From: Streptococcus parauberis NCFD 2020
Lineage (GTDB): Bacteria > Bacillota > Bacilli > Lactobacillales > Streptococcaceae
Reading direction: 5' to 3'
Length of the DNA: 64,000 nt
NCBI RefSeq assembly: GCF_000187935.1
Contig: NZ_AEUT02000001.1
Span: 806,001-870,000 of the forward strand
The stretch's first letter is position 1, and every line of letters begins with the position of its first letter. A program made the position numbers and the translations under genes. Shown here piece after piece: positions 39,227 to 48,225 of this stretch. The notes beneath the pieces were generated by a model. The model was not told where the DNA came from and searched no databases. It saw only the letters and a list, made by a program, of their open reading frames with translations.

Positions 39227-39938
39227 TTTCCATTAAACTAGTTATCTCTTCATCTGTTAATCGGCGAAACTGTCCTAATTGAAGTTGATTATCTAGTTTG
39301 AGTGGTCCCATTGTCAAGCGTTGTAAGTCAGTGACCTCTTTCCCACAGGCTTTAACCATTCGTTTAACCTGATGAAATTTGCCTTCTTTCAAAGTTATCT
39401 TGACTTTGCATGTTTGCTTGTGTTCATCCGTCTCAAGAACTTCTAAAGTTGCTGGTAAACAATGATGGTCTGACAATTGAATCCCATTTTCAAAAGCCTC
39501 TTGATCTTTTTTTGTCATCATTCCTTCGATATGTGCAAGATAAATCTTATCTACATGTTTCTTTGGAGTCAACAACTGATGAGCAAGTTCACCATTATTG
39601 GTTAAGAGTAGCAAACCATGCGTATCTTTATCTAAACGACCAACCGGAAAGACCTCTTTTTGTCTTGCTCGATCGTCTAACAAATCGACAACTGTTTGAT
39701 GAAGATTATCTTCAGTCGCAGAGACAACTCCAGCAGGTTTATTGAGCATATAATAGAGAAACTCTTCATAGACAAGTTTCTGCCCTTGAAAAACAATCTG
39801 ATCCTTGTCAGAATCAATTTGTCTTTTAGCAGAGCTCTCCACTTGACCATTAACCAAAACTTCTTTTTTCTTCAGCAAGCTCTTAACTTGACTACGACTA
39901 CCAATACCGGCATCAACTAAAAATTTATCTAATCTCAT
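39222..39938 (-). CDS. rsuA: 16S rRNA pseudouridine synthase RsuA family
   Basis: Isomerises a uridine of 16S rRNA (U516 in E. coli numbering). 238 residues: N-terminal S4 RNA-binding domain (MRLDKFLVDAGIGSRSQVK, residues 1-60), then the catalytic domain with active-site Asp in GRLDKDTHGLLLLTNNG near 100-116, and KEGKFHQVKRM near 185-195. RsuA rather than RluB/RluE is the best guess from length. Confidence 0.92.
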   Translation of the reverse strand: MRLDKFLVDAGIGSRSQVKSLLKKKEVLVNGQVESSAKRQIDSDKDQIVFQGQKLVYEEFLYYMLNKPAGVVSATEDNLHQTVVDLLDDRARQKEVFPVGRLDKDTHGLLLLTNNGELAHQLLTPKKHVDKIYLAHIEGMMTKKDQEAFENGIQLSDHHCLPATLEVLETDEHKQTCKVKITLKEGKFHQVKRMVKACGKEVTDLQRLTMGPLKLDNQLQLGQFRRLTDEEITSLMEN

Positions 39939-40051
39939 TTTACATCCTATTACTCAATACGTGATTTAATTAAGTATATCATATTCTACAGAAATGCCAT
40001 GACTGTTGAAGTAAACTTATATTATAATAAAAGAGAAATGGAGAATTTTAT

Positions 40052-40414
40052 ATGACAAAATATACTCACCAATTTGATACAAAATCTGAACACTCAGCTA
40101 AGCATTTAGGATCAGGTAGCCTAGAAGTTTTATCTACACCTTCCATTGTAGCCTTTATGGAACATACTGCCTACCTCTACGCTCAAGAAACAATCAAAGA
40201 TTCAGACTATACGACTGTCGGAACTGAAATTGTAATTTCTCATTTAGCTGCCTCAAAAATAGGCCAAGCCATCACAATTATCATTACGGCACTCAAAGAG
40301 GAGGGGCGCCGTTATGACTTTCGAATTGAAGCTTACGCAGGAGAAAAATTAGTGGCCAAAGCATGCCACACACGCGTTCGAGTTGACATTCAAAAATTCT
40401 TGGGAAAACTATAA
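40052..40414 (+). CDS. FlK-like hotdog thioesterase
   Basis: Acyl-CoA thioesterase-type protein of 120 residues. SGSLEVLSTPSIVAFMEHTA near residues 22-41 and GTEIVISHLAASKIGQ near 58-73 match the fluoroacetyl-CoA-specific thioesterase (FlK) family. Substrate unknown; in bacteria without fluoroacetate it is probably a general cleaner of acyl-CoA. Single gene with TATAAT at 40023-40028 and its own terminator. Confidence 0.85.
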   Translation: MTKYTHQFDTKSEHSAKHLGSGSLEVLSTPSIVAFMEHTAYLYAQETIKDSDYTTVGTEIVISHLAASKIGQAITIIITALKEEGRRYDFRIEAYAGEKLVAKACHTRVRVDIQKFLGKL

Positions 40415-40442
40415 AAGAGCTAGTTATAACTAGCCCTTTTTT
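40414..40442. terminator. Thioesterase / MFS terminator
   Basis: A palindrome GCTAGTTATAACTAGC (40419-40434) with flanking A and T runs lies between convergent genes. Confidence 0.8.
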
Positions 40443-41665
40443 TAATTTTCTAAAGCTTGATAAACAGTTGCTTTTAGATTTCCAATTGTCCACATTGCTA
40501 CAAAGCTGACTAAGTAGAGTGAAGATAGGAAGATCATAACCATTGGAACACCTGATGCGTCTAAAATCTTACCAATAATAACTGATGAGAAGCCCCCGAC
40601 TGCCCGACCGACATTTAAAATCACGTTGTTTGCTGTTGAACGAATATAGTGTGGGTAGAGTCTTGTAATCATTGCCCCGTATCCTGCAAACATCCCATTT
40701 ACAAAGAAGCCAACAATTGCGCCACCAATAATCATTGTTGGCATTGAGTTAGCAAATTGGAAGAGGTACACACAAACTGATGATGCTAATAGGAAGACTG
40801 AGTAAACTAATCTTGGGCCAAATTTATCTAAAATTTGACCAAATGTGAGCATTCCTAAACACATTCCTAGAATTGTTGCAACCATCCATAACGACGAATC
40901 TTTAACTGAGATACTTAGGCTTGTTTGAATAATCGTAGGTAGCCAGTTCATCATCCCAAAGTATCCTGCAATTTGGACTGTTGTCATCACCATTAGTGCA
41001 AGTGTTTGAGCTGTCAAAGTCGGTGTCTTAAAGAGTTCACTAATTTTAACGGGCTGACTTGTTTCTTCACTCTGATCAAGTCCGCTGTCGATAATGTTAT
41101 CATCATCTATTGCAAATTGCATCCAGAGCACTAGTAAGATTGGTACTAAACCAAATAAGAACAATCCTCGCCAGCCGAGTGTTGGCGCTAGCCATCCTGC
41201 TAATAAAGCTGAGGTAATTGAACCAACTTGTCCAGCAATCCCATTGAGTGATGAAATCCGACCCATTTTTTCAGGTGGTACTATTCCAGCCATAATGGCA
41301 ATGGCAACTCCGTACTCACCACCTACCCCAATACCTGCGATGAAGCGCATGATGTAAAGATAGTTAATGCTTTTAGTGAAGAAGATTAAACCAGTTGCAA
41401 TTGAGAAGACAAGGATAGTCCATTTAAAAACTTTGAATTTGTGGTGACGGTCAGCTAGTAATCCAAAAAGTAAGCCACCACATAGCATACCTAGGTTTGT
41501 GATGGTCGCTATCCAACCACCTTGTGCACCAGTAATACCTAATTCGGTAATAATTGAAGACATTGAGAAGGCTAGGAACATGACGTTTAAGTCATCTGTA
41601 CCTGAAGCGACAATTGCACCAACAAGAGCACGTATGTTGTTCTTGTCTAATGATAGTTTTGACAT
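40442..41665 (-). CDS. Major facilitator superfamily transporter (AAHS/metabolite:H+ symporter type)
   Basis: Twelve-helix transporter of 407 residues. The MFS A-motif is GLLADRHHKFKVFKW near 68-82; RFIAGIGVGGEYGVAIAIMAG near 107-127 resembles the aromatic-acid/metabolite symporters (NiaP, ShiA, BenK groups). A transport-linked catabolic cluster is absent, so the substrate is open. A structured leader with a terminator lies upstream (41724-41882), so the gene is likely controlled by attenuation. Confidence 0.85.
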   Translation of the reverse strand: MSKLSLDKNNIRALVGAIVASGTDDLNVMFLAFSMSSIITELGITGAQGGWIATITNLGMLCGGLLFGLLADRHHKFKVFKWTILVFSIATGLIFFTKSINYLYIMRFIAGIGVGGEYGVAIAIMAGIVPPEKMGRISSLNGIAGQVGSITSALLAGWLAPTLGWRGLFLFGLVPILLVLWMQFAIDDDNIIDSGLDQSEETSQPVKISELFKTPTLTAQTLALMVMTTVQIAGYFGMMNWLPTIIQTSLSISVKDSSLWMVATILGMCLGMLTFGQILDKFGPRLVYSVFLLASSVCVYLFQFANSMPTMIIGGAIVGFFVNGMFAGYGAMITRLYPHYIRSTANNVILNVGRAVGGFSSVIIGKILDASGVPMVMIFLSSLYLVSFVAMWTIGNLKATVYQALEN

Positions 41666-41723
41666 AAAATTCTCCTTTTAATGGTGACTCTCTGTTCACC
41701 TTAATTAATTGAATACCCTTTAC

Positions 41724-41882
41724 AAAAAAAGACTCAGGAGCAAGTCCTGAGTCAATTAAAGTCCGTCAAAATTAGAGCATGCTCAAAGAGCAGTCTCTTT
41801 TTTAAACTTTCATGTCTCACGGGACATAGTTAAAGCAGTATTTAATTGTAATAAGTATAAATGAATTAACCTTACTTGTCAA
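41724..41882 (-). promoter_or_regulatory. Structured leader of the MFS gene with intrinsic terminator
   Basis: In the 414-base gap before DUF1846. Minus-strand promoter TTGACA (41877-41882), 17 bp, TATACT (41854-41859). The leader then has a hairpin ATGTC/GACAT (41812-41827), a two-part stem AGAG..TGCTC / GAGCA..CTCT (41774-41798), and GACTCAGGA / TCCTGAGTC (41731-41753) followed by a U-run. The ribosome site and MFS start come 60 bases later. I match it to no known riboswitch class. The rest of the gap (41883-42060) is AT-rich with nothing I can name. Confidence 0.65.
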
Positions 41883-42062
41883 CCTCTCATTAACTAAAAT
41901 CTAACAATTTAATAAAATAGAAATTTGTGTAATTCATAAAAATATGTTTTTGTGAAAATATGAAATCAACTCATTTCTTAACATAATCTGATGAAAATTT
42001 TAAAAAGACAATTTTTAGCAAGATTTTAAAGAGATTTTCACCAAAAACAGGTCTTTCTTTGA

Positions 42063-42068
42063 TATAAT
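42063..42068 (+). promoter_or_regulatory. Extended -10 of the DUF1846 gene
   Basis: TGATATAATG: an extended -10 (TGN-TATAAT) with no good -35, 20 bp before the start codon. Confidence 0.55.
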
Positions 42069-42088
42069 GCTAAACAGAGGTGAAAAAT

Positions 42089-43573
42089 ATGAAAAAACTT
42101 GCTTTTGATTCCGATAAGTATTTGCATTTACAAAGGGATCATATCTTAGAACGTATTAATCAATTTGACGGCAAACTTTACATGGAGTTTGGTGGAAAAA
42201 TGCTTGAAGACTATCATGCTGCGCGTGTTCTTCCAGGATATGAACCTGATAATAAAATTAAACTTTTAAAAGAACTAAAAGATCAAGTTGAAATTGTTAT
42301 TGCTATCAATGCTAATAATATTGAGCACTCAAAAGCTCGTGGTGACTTAGGTATTTCCTATGATCAAGAAGTCTTTCGTTTAATTGATAAATTTAACTCA
42401 TTAGATATTTATATTGGCTCAGTTGTTATTACACAATATAATAATCAGGCTGCAGCTGATATTTTTCGTAACCAATTAGAAAAAAATGGAATTGCATCTT
42501 ATTTGCATTACCCAATTAAAGGTTACCCTACAGATATCAATCATATTATCTCACCAGAAGGTATGGGGAAAAATGATTATATCAAAACTAGCCGTAATTT
42601 AATTGTTGTTACAGCACCTGGACCTGGTTCTGGTAAATTAGCAACCTGTATGTCTCAAATGTACCATGACCAAATCAATGGCATTACGTCAGGATATGCT
42701 AAGTTTGAAACCTTTCCTGTCTGGAATTTACCACTTCATCATCCAGTCAACTTAGCCTATGAAGCAGCAACGGCTGACCTTGATGATCTCAACATGATTG
42801 ACCCATTCCATTTAGAAAAATATGGTAAAACGGCTGTTAACTATAATCGTGATATTGAAGTATTCCCTGTTTTAAACAGAACCTTTGAACGAATCCTTAA
42901 CAAATCACCATATGCTTCTCCTACAGATATGGGCGTTAATATGGTAGGTTATTCAATAATTGATGAACAAGCTGCTATTGAAGCTTCTAAACAAGAGATT
43001 ATTCGTCGTTATTATCAAACCCTTGTTGATTTTAAAGCAGAACGCGTTTCTGAAGCAGCTGTTAAAAAAATCGAATTATTGATGAATGACATTGGTGTGT
43101 CTCCTGCAGACCGCCAAGTGACAATGGCTGCTCGAGAAAAATCTGAAGCTACTGGTGCTCCTGCTCTTGCATTACAACTTCCAAATGGTCAAATCGTGAC
43201 CGGAAAAACTTCAGACCTTTTCGGACCTACAGCTGCCGTTGTTATTAATGCTATTAAAAAATTGGCATCAATCGACAAGTCTACACACTTGATTGAACCT
43301 GAATATGTTAAACCAATTCAGAATTTAAAAGTCAAACATCTTGGCAGTCATAATCCAAGATTACATTCAAACGAGATTCTTATTGCATTGGCAATCACTG
43401 CAATGAGCAACACCGAAGCAGACCTAGCCATGAAAGAACTTGGTAATCTTAAGGGAAGTGAAGCTCACTCTACTGTTACACTAACTGAAGAAGATAAAAA
43501 TGTACTTCGTAAATTAGGTGTTAATGTTACTTTTGATCCCGTATATCAACAACATAAACTTTATAGAAAATAA
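42089..43573 (+). CDS. DUF1846 family protein
   Basis: 494-residue cytoplasmic protein of the DUF1846 (COG4868) family, common in Firmicutes and of unknown function; structural work puts it in a P-loop/ADP-binding fold. Recognisable segments: [19 protein letters not shown] near 23-41, [21 protein letters not shown] near 170-190, and PNGQIVTGK near 368. I choose ATG 42089; the upstream in-frame GTG at 42080 belongs to the ribosome site (AGAGGTG). Confidence 0.9.
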   Translation: MKKLAFDSDKYLHLQRDHILERINQFDGKLYMEFGGKMLEDYHAARVLPGYEPDNKIKLLKELKDQVEIVIAINANNIEHSKARGDLGISYDQEVFRLIDKFNSLDIYIGSVVITQYNNQAAADIFRNQLEKNGIASYLHYPIKGYPTDINHIISPEGMGKNDYIKTSRNLIVVTAPGPGSGKLATCMSQMYHDQINGITSGYAKFETFPVWNLPLHHPVNLAYEAATADLDDLNMIDPFHLEKYGKTAVNYNRDIEVFPVLNRTFERILNKSPYASPTDMGVNMVGYSIIDEQAAIEASKQEIIRRYYQTLVDFKAERVSEAAVKKIELLMNDIGVSPADRQVTMAAREKSEATGAPALALQLPNGQIVTGKTSDLFGPTAAVVINAIKKLASIDKSTHLIEPEYVKPIQNLKVKHLGSHNPRLHSNEILIALAITAMSNTEADLAMKELGNLKGSEAHSTVTLTEEDKNVLRKLGVNVTFDPVYQQHKLYRK

Positions 43574-43601
43574 AAAAGAAGCTTAGGCTTCTTTTTTTAT
43601 T
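43573..43601. terminator. DUF1846 / fetB terminator
   Basis: AAAAAAGAAGC / GCTTCTTTTTTT stem with TTAG loop between convergent genes. Confidence 0.8.
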
Positions 43602-44370
43602 GACGTTTGACAACTAATTGTTTTTTATCGTTGAAGAAACCTTTATAGGCCAAGTATGATGCTACAAAAGAGGCAATTGAGGTCGTTGATAAAAGCATAA
43701 AGGTAACCATCATTTGATATTTAACAGCTTGAATTGGTGAAGTACCAGCTAATATCAAACCAGTCATCATCCCTGGTAAGGAAACAATTCCTAAAGTCTT
43801 AGATGAATCAATTGTTGGTACCATACCAGTTTTTATTACATCACGAATAATATCAATCGATGCTGGTAAAATATCTGCTCCGAGTGCTAATTTAGTCTCT
43901 ACTTCTTCTTGTTTGTTTTGAAAATCTGACAATAGTTGTTTATAACATAAACCAATTGCGACCATTGAATTACTGATAACCATTCCACCGACCGGAATCA
44001 TTTGATTTGGGACAAAATGTAAAATGCGTGACAGTAATAAGACAGCTAAGGTAATCATGGTTCCTAAGGAAATAGCAAAGAAAGAAATGACAAAGCCATT
44101 CTTGACACCTTTTCCCCGTTTTGATGCATTGTAAGCAGCATTGACAATCATAAACAAGAGTAAGAGAGCTGTAAAAATTGGATTTTCATAACCAAAAATA
44201 TAATTTAAAACAAATCCAACTAATAGCAATTGTATTACTGCTCGAATAGCTCCGACAATGATTTCTTTTTCAAGTCTTAATTTTTGCCAATAAGAAAAGA
44301 AGAGGGTAATTATAACTAATGAAGAAGCTATTAATAAAGAGGGGACTGATATTGAAGCTGCGCCATTCAT
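43597..44370 (-). CDS. fetB: Iron export permease FetB
   Basis: Permease of 257 residues of the FetB (YbbM, UPF0014) family, with seven membrane segments. Conserved MIPVGGMVISNSMVAIG near residues 122-138 and the cytoplasmic TKLALGADILPASIDI then STKTLGIVSLPGMMTGLILAG-type region near 160-210. In E. coli FetAB lowers labile iron and protects against peroxide. Overlaps fetA by 4 nt. Confidence 0.92.
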   Translation of the reverse strand: MNGAASISVPSLLIASSLVIITLFFSYWQKLRLEKEIIVGAIRAVIQLLLVGFVLNYIFGYENPIFTALLLLFMIVNAAYNASKRGKGVKNGFVISFFAISLGTMITLAVLLLSRILHFVPNQMIPVGGMVISNSMVAIGLCYKQLLSDFQNKQEEVETKLALGADILPASIDIIRDVIKTGMVPTIDSSKTLGIVSLPGMMTGLILAGTSPIQAVKYQMMVTFMLLSTTSIASFVASYLAYKGFFNDKKQLVVKRQ

Positions 44371-45023
44371 TTAATCACCTCCAAAGATTCTATTTGTCCG
44401 TTGACTATAGTCATTAATTTGTTAGCATACTTTTTACTTTGTTCAGCATCATGGGTAATCCAGAGGATAGTCATTCCCTTTTGATGAAGAGCTTGAATAA
44501 CACCTTCAACGATTTCTTTATTTACAGAGTCTAGTGCAGATGTGACTTCATCTAGTAATAAAACTTTTGGTTCAAAAAGTAGCTGTCTAATCAAAGAAAT
44601 CCGTTGTTTTTCACCACCAGATAACTTTTTGACATCTTGGTTGAGGTAAGAACTATCCATCTGAAATAAAGTGAAGAGTTCATCAACTCGACCTTGATTG
44701 AATTCTTCATGGCGAATATCATATGGAAATTCTAAATTATCTTTAACGGTGGCCCCAAACAAATATGGGGTTTGAAAACAATAAGATAATTCCTTGCGCG
44801 TGGCAATTGGATCCTGCTTTGCAATATCCTTACCATTAAAAAGAATTTCCCCACTAGTCGGCGAAATTAATCCTGAAACTAATTTTAATAAGGTACTTTT
44901 CCCACTGCCTGACGGTCCAACGATGGAAAGGAAATCACCTTCTTCGATAGTAAAATTGATTTTGTTCAAGATGGTTTTATTATCAGCATCAAATTGAACG
45001 TCATTAAATATAATAATTGACAT
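44367..45023 (-). CDS. fetA: Iron export ATP-binding protein FetA
   Basis: ABC ATPase of 218 residues partnered with FetB. Walker [10 protein letters not shown] near 36-44, Q-loop CFQTPYLFG near 82-90, signature LSGGEKQRISLI near 133-144, Walker B VLLLDEVTSALDSV near 153-166. A PerR-like box overlaps the candidate -10 upstream. Confidence 0.92.
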   Translation of the reverse strand: MSIIIFNDVQFDADNKTILNKINFTIEEGDFLSIVGPSGSGKSTLLKLVSGLISPTSGEILFNGKDIAKQDPIATRKELSYCFQTPYLFGATVKDNLEFPYDIRHEEFNQGRVDELFTLFQMDSSYLNQDVKKLSGGEKQRISLIRQLLFEPKVLLLDEVTSALDSVNKEIVEGVIQALHQKGMTILWITHDAEQSKKYANKLMTIVNGQIESLEVIK

Positions 45024-45048
45024 ATTATCTCCCTCCCATAGAGCCTAA

Positions 45049-45063
45049 TTATAATCATTATTA
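45049..45063 (-). promoter_or_regulatory. PerR-like box over the fetAB promoter
   Basis: TTATAATCATTATTA differs at one position from the PerR box TTATAATNATTATAA. It overlaps a minus-strand TATAAT (45048-45053), 26 bp before fetA. Confidence 0.6.
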
Positions 45064-45111
45064 TTAATAGTTTATCACTTTTTCCTAAAAATATCAGAAA
45101 ACATGATTAAA

Positions 45112-45147
45112 AAAACCAATCTCCTGTTTAATTCAGGAAATTGGTTT
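45112..45147 (-). terminator. Terminator of the PaaI-type thioesterase gene
   Basis: AACCAAT-CCTG / CAGG-ATTGGTT interrupted stem, with a U-run on the minus strand. Confidence 0.7.
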
Positions 45148-45192
45148 CATAAGAGTGTTTTTTTCTGTCCGACCACTGGGGTACAGCACCTA

Positions 45193-45606
45193 TTATTTGT
45201 TTTCTTTCCTAACTTCTGCACCACGATCACTTGTTCCAGTGACATACATAGTACATGAATTTTTCGTTAGTAATTTGTCTTCTCTGTTACGAATTTCGAT
45301 ATCAACAACTTTTGTTGTTTTGCCATTGTGTATGCATTTACCAACAACAAAAAGACGCTCACCCATTTTTCCAGGTTTAAAGTAATTGATACTAGATTGT
45401 AAAGTTACAGCTTCAAAGCCAGTTGAAATGGCAACAAGTCCCGCAACCTGATCACATAGAGTAAATAGATAACCACCGTGGGCAATACCATAATAATTGA
45501 GAGAACTTTTTTTTACTTCAGTCGAGAGTGTAACGTTACCATACTCATATTTTTCAATTTTATAATTGTCAAATACTTCTATTTTGTTTAATTTAATTTC
45601 TTCCAT
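45193..45606 (-). CDS. PaaI-type hotdog thioesterase
   Basis: 137-residue acyl-CoA thioesterase-like protein. IAHGGYLFTLCDQVAGLVA near residues 41-59 is the PaaI hotdog motif (HGG then catalytic-type Asp), followed by LQSSINYFKP near 69-78 and VVGKCIHNGKTTKVVDIEI near 87-105. Substrate unknown. Single gene. Confidence 0.88.
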   Translation of the reverse strand: MEEIKLNKIEVFDNYKIEKYEYGNVTLSTEVKKSSLNYYGIAHGGYLFTLCDQVAGLVAISTGFEAVTLQSSINYFKPGKMGERLFVVGKCIHNGKTTKVVDIEIRNREDKLLTKNSCTMYVTGTSDRGAEVRKENK

Positions 45607-45694
45607 GTTTTATCCTTTACCCATAGTATAATTAAAATTACAAAATCTATTATACTACAAAATTGACAGAATCACTAAAAGATCAATTACAATT

Positions 45695-46246
45695 TTATGC
45701 ACTGATTTTTTGAGAATCGCCAAAGGCATTCAACTCCTTATGAAGGATGAAAACAAAAACCAACTCAATAATCAAACAAGCCCCAGCTACCGCCGTCGCA
45801 TTCAAAAAGTTTCCTAGAATTAGACTGAGAACTGGAATAATAACTGCAAAAACCTGATAGGTAGCTGATTTATAGACCCAAGAATAGGGTAACAAATGAG
45901 CTCCAAAAACCATGGCATAGACCATCACCATTTTATCAGGCTCCGCATTAAAAACCCACATGACAATTAACAAATAAAGCATTTGATTCATGGTCAAGAG
46001 CATAGCTAACTTAGATAAGGGGTTATTGCTATGGAATAAATCGACTTTTAAAAATTTTGCGGCTATGCTGGCAAACAACATCAAGGGGGCCGAACAACAA
46101 AAGACAAGAATATTTTGAGTCATTATTGGTAAATTCAAGGTAGTTACAATTGTAATCATCAACCAGATCATAACTGATGCATAAATAAAGGGTAATCCTT
46201 TTTTCTGCTGAAAAAGAATATCGTTTCTTAATTGTTCTAAAGTCAT
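45695..46246 (-). CDS. Integral membrane protein, unknown (DUF7010-like)
   Basis: 183 residues with about six hydrophobic segments (for example GLPFIYASVMIWLMITIVTT and AVAGACLIIELVFVFIL). The N-terminus TLEQLRNDILFQQKKGLPFI and the AHLLPYSWVYKSATY segment near residues 116-130 recall proteins filed under DUF7010; I am not certain of the family name. It starts 20 bp after the deoxyribosyltransferase-like gene and is probably co-transcribed. Confidence 0.7.
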   Translation of the reverse strand: MTLEQLRNDILFQQKKGLPFIYASVMIWLMITIVTTLNLPIMTQNILVFCCSAPLMLFASIAAKFLKVDLFHSNNPLSKLAMLLTMNQMLYLLIVMWVFNAEPDKMVMVYAMVFGAHLLPYSWVYKSATYQVFAVIIPVLSLILGNFLNATAVAGACLIIELVFVFILHKELNAFGDSQKISA

Positions 46247-46265
46247 GGCTAAACCACTTACTTTC

Positions 46266-46742
46266 TTATTTTAGGTAGTCTGGAAGGATTTGTAATAACT
46301 GTTCTGAACTACTTACAATTGTCCCATTCAATTTAATCAAACCAACTGTATAAAGGTTGACATAACCAAATTGTGATTCAGCGACTGTCTTGAGGGCATT
46401 TAGTTTTTGCTGATTATCTACTCCTAATTGACGCGAATCAGTATACAAACCAAGAATCGGAATACCTGCTTGGTAGGCAATTCCAATTTCTGAAGCAACA
46501 CCTGGATCAATCACTTGCCCATCAAGTACAGCAATCACTAAATCACTTTCAAGAACTGCTTGCGTATCCAACATGGCAATCATTTTTGAATCAGCATAGG
46601 CATTTTTATCATTAATTTCACCTTGTTCTTGTGGTAGAAAGATATTTAATGTTGGATAAGCATCTCTGATTTTGTTGACCAATACTTGATTGAAAGTGAA
46701 TTCCATTTCTGTAAAGAGTGGACTAGCAAAATAAATTTTCAT
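46266..46742 (-). CDS. Nucleoside 2-deoxyribosyltransferase-like protein
   Basis: 158 residues, matching family size. KIYFASPLFTEMEFTFN near residues 2-18 and DLVIAVLDGQVIDPGVASEIGIA near 67-89 carry the substrate loop and catalytic Glu (in ASEIG) of N-deoxyribosyltransferases, which swap bases between deoxynucleosides or hydrolyse them. Whether this one transfers or hydrolyses is not visible. Confidence 0.87.
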   Translation of the reverse strand: MKIYFASPLFTEMEFTFNQVLVNKIRDAYPTLNIFLPQEQGEINDKNAYADSKMIAMLDTQAVLESDLVIAVLDGQVIDPGVASEIGIAYQAGIPILGLYTDSRQLGVDNQQKLNALKTVAESQFGYVNLYTVGLIKLNGTIVSSSEQLLQILPDYLK

Positions 46743-46832
46743 GGTGAGCTCCTGACTTTTATTAAATTGATTAATTAATTTATTATACCATGTCTCATCA
46801 ATCTTTTCTGATATCTTCCATTTTTTCCGACT

Positions 46833-47828
46833 TTAGTCTTCTACCTTAGCTATCATTTTCGCAATAATCATCACTACTGCATATAATAGCCCTGCTATTG
46901 GCCAAACCATCCAAGTCTGATGCCAATCACTAGTTGAAAATGACCATGCAAGATAAACAATTGTAGCGGTGATCCAAAATATTCCAGAAATCCGACCTAG
47001 TAAAGGTGAGGCTTGTTTTTTTGTCATGCTAAAGTCACCCTCTTGGAGTAATTTGTTATAAGAATCCATACGCATTTGACTGCGAATAAAAACTGTCACA
47101 GCAAACCCGATGACAACTAACATTAAACCAATCAAGGGAGTAATAATATGAGGCTCTTCTGTCAGTGTAGACACACCAATTAAGGGCACAATACTAAAGA
47201 TACATAACATCACACCTAGTGTTATATTACGGTTATAACTTGTTTCAAATTGGCATTTATTCTTCTTAGCTAATCCGTCAACACCATATTCGGTTTCAAT
47301 ATTATCCTTTTCTAAAAATTCAAAGCGTTTCAAATTAAAACTACTACTAATTAATAAAAAGATACCTATTCCAATTAAAAGAAAGAGAGACACAACACCA
47401 ATACTACCTGCTAAATTTTCAGTTATCCCAAATTGCTGACTGTCTGCTAAGCCGCCTAGTACAACTAGTGGTACGCAAGAAATGATACAAAGGAAAACTC
47501 CGATAGCAATTTTTGAAGATTCCCTCATTGTTGTTGCGATTAAATCTTGTGCCTCAGACATTGAAACTTTTCTTAATGGTTTCCCATCAAATGCTTTATT
47601 ACTATCATCAGCTACAAGAGTAGATTTTATTTGGTCTTCTTTTAAAAGATAATCTGTGGATACACCAAAGATTTCTGCCATTTGAATAATTCGATTTAAA
47701 TCAGGTACGGATTGTGCACCTTCCCATTTTGAAACTGATTGGCGGGAAACATCTAACTTCTCGGCTAATTGTTCTTGACTCCAACCATTACGTTTTCTTT
47801 CCTCAATTATCTTATCTGCTAAAATCAT
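46833..47828 (-). CDS. XRE-family regulator with membrane C-terminal half
   Basis: 331 residues. Residues 1-65 are an XRE helix-turn-helix (KRNGWSQEQLAEKLDVSRQS, then VSKWEGAQSVPDL). Residues 108-325 hold six hydrophobic segments in pairs. This form, a Cro/CI domain tethered to the membrane, is frequent in Firmicutes and may sense membrane state. Target genes unknown; the palindrome GAAAGGTAAACTTTC upstream may be its own operator. Confidence 0.85.
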   Translation of the reverse strand: MILADKIIEERKRNGWSQEQLAEKLDVSRQSVSKWEGAQSVPDLNRIIQMAEIFGVSTDYLLKEDQIKSTLVADDSNKAFDGKPLRKVSMSEAQDLIATTMRESSKIAIGVFLCIISCVPLVVLGGLADSQQFGITENLAGSIGVVSLFLLIGIGIFLLISSSFNLKRFEFLEKDNIETEYGVDGLAKKNKCQFETSYNRNITLGVMLCIFSIVPLIGVSTLTEEPHIITPLIGLMLVVIGFAVTVFIRSQMRMDSYNKLLQEGDFSMTKKQASPLLGRISGIFWITATIVYLAWSFSTSDWHQTWMVWPIAGLLYAVVMIIAKMIAKVED

Positions 47829-47893
47829 TTTCAGACCTCCAAGTCGTTTTTTTATTTGCCTTTAGTCTATCTTTTTTGGTGGTTGCAGACTAG

Positions 47894-47917
47894 AAAGTTT
47901 ACCTTTCAATTTGTCAA
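47894..47917 (-). promoter_or_regulatory. Promoter region of the membrane XRE gene with GAAAG palindrome
   Basis: Minus-strand TTGACA (47912-47917) is followed by GAAAGGTAAACTTTC (47894-47908), a 5-bp-arm palindrome placed between -35 and start. The -10 is unclear. Confidence 0.4.
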
Positions 47918-48046
47918 CTACTAGTTGCAAGTCTGATAAATCAATGTTTTACTTAATACTTTTCAAAAACGTTTTTATATCCGCCTCATAATTCAAATCC
48001 ACTTTTCACGAACATTCTATACTCTAATTATACCATTCCAGAAAAA

Positions 48047-48082
48047 AAGATACTGCAAAATCAGATGTTTTACAGTATCTTT
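48047..48082 (-). terminator. Terminator of the sensor/ABC operon
   Basis: AAAGATACTG / CAGTATCTTT, 10-bp perfect stem; U-run on the minus strand. The upstream arm contains the last codons of the 39-residue ORF. Confidence 0.8.
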
Positions 48083-48189
48083 ACAATTTTATTCGAAACA
48101 GACTCAACCATGAAGACAATTGTCCAAACAATGAACATGGCATTGAGGTTGTCCTTTTCATGGTGACGACTCCTCGTGGTTTTCTCCAT
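48070..48189 (-). CDS. Possible 39-residue membrane peptide at the operon end
   Basis: A short ORF starting MEKTTRSRHHEKDNLN (basic, His-rich) with one hydrophobic stretch (AMFIVWTIVFMV) and a basic tail. The ATG is 37 bp after the ATPase stop, with AAAGG about 10 nt before it (long but usable). Its last codons form the operon terminator arm, so it is inside the transcript. I do not recognise a family. It could be an accessory peptide of the transporter or the sensor kinase, or a decayed gene end. Confidence 0.45.
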   Translation of the reverse strand: MEKTTRSRHHEKDNLNAMFIVWTIVFMVESVSNKIVKIL

Positions 48190-48225
48190 TATTTTAGCAC
48201 CTTTCACCAGATTTGTCTTTAGCTG

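Noticed and set aside
41724..41830. T-box or other known riboswitch before the MFS gene
   Set aside because: No T-box core or other named riboswitch consensus is present, so I list it only as an unnamed structured leader.
42080..42088. GTG start for DUF1846
   Set aside because: GTG is part of the AGAGGTG ribosome site; ATG 42089 is better.
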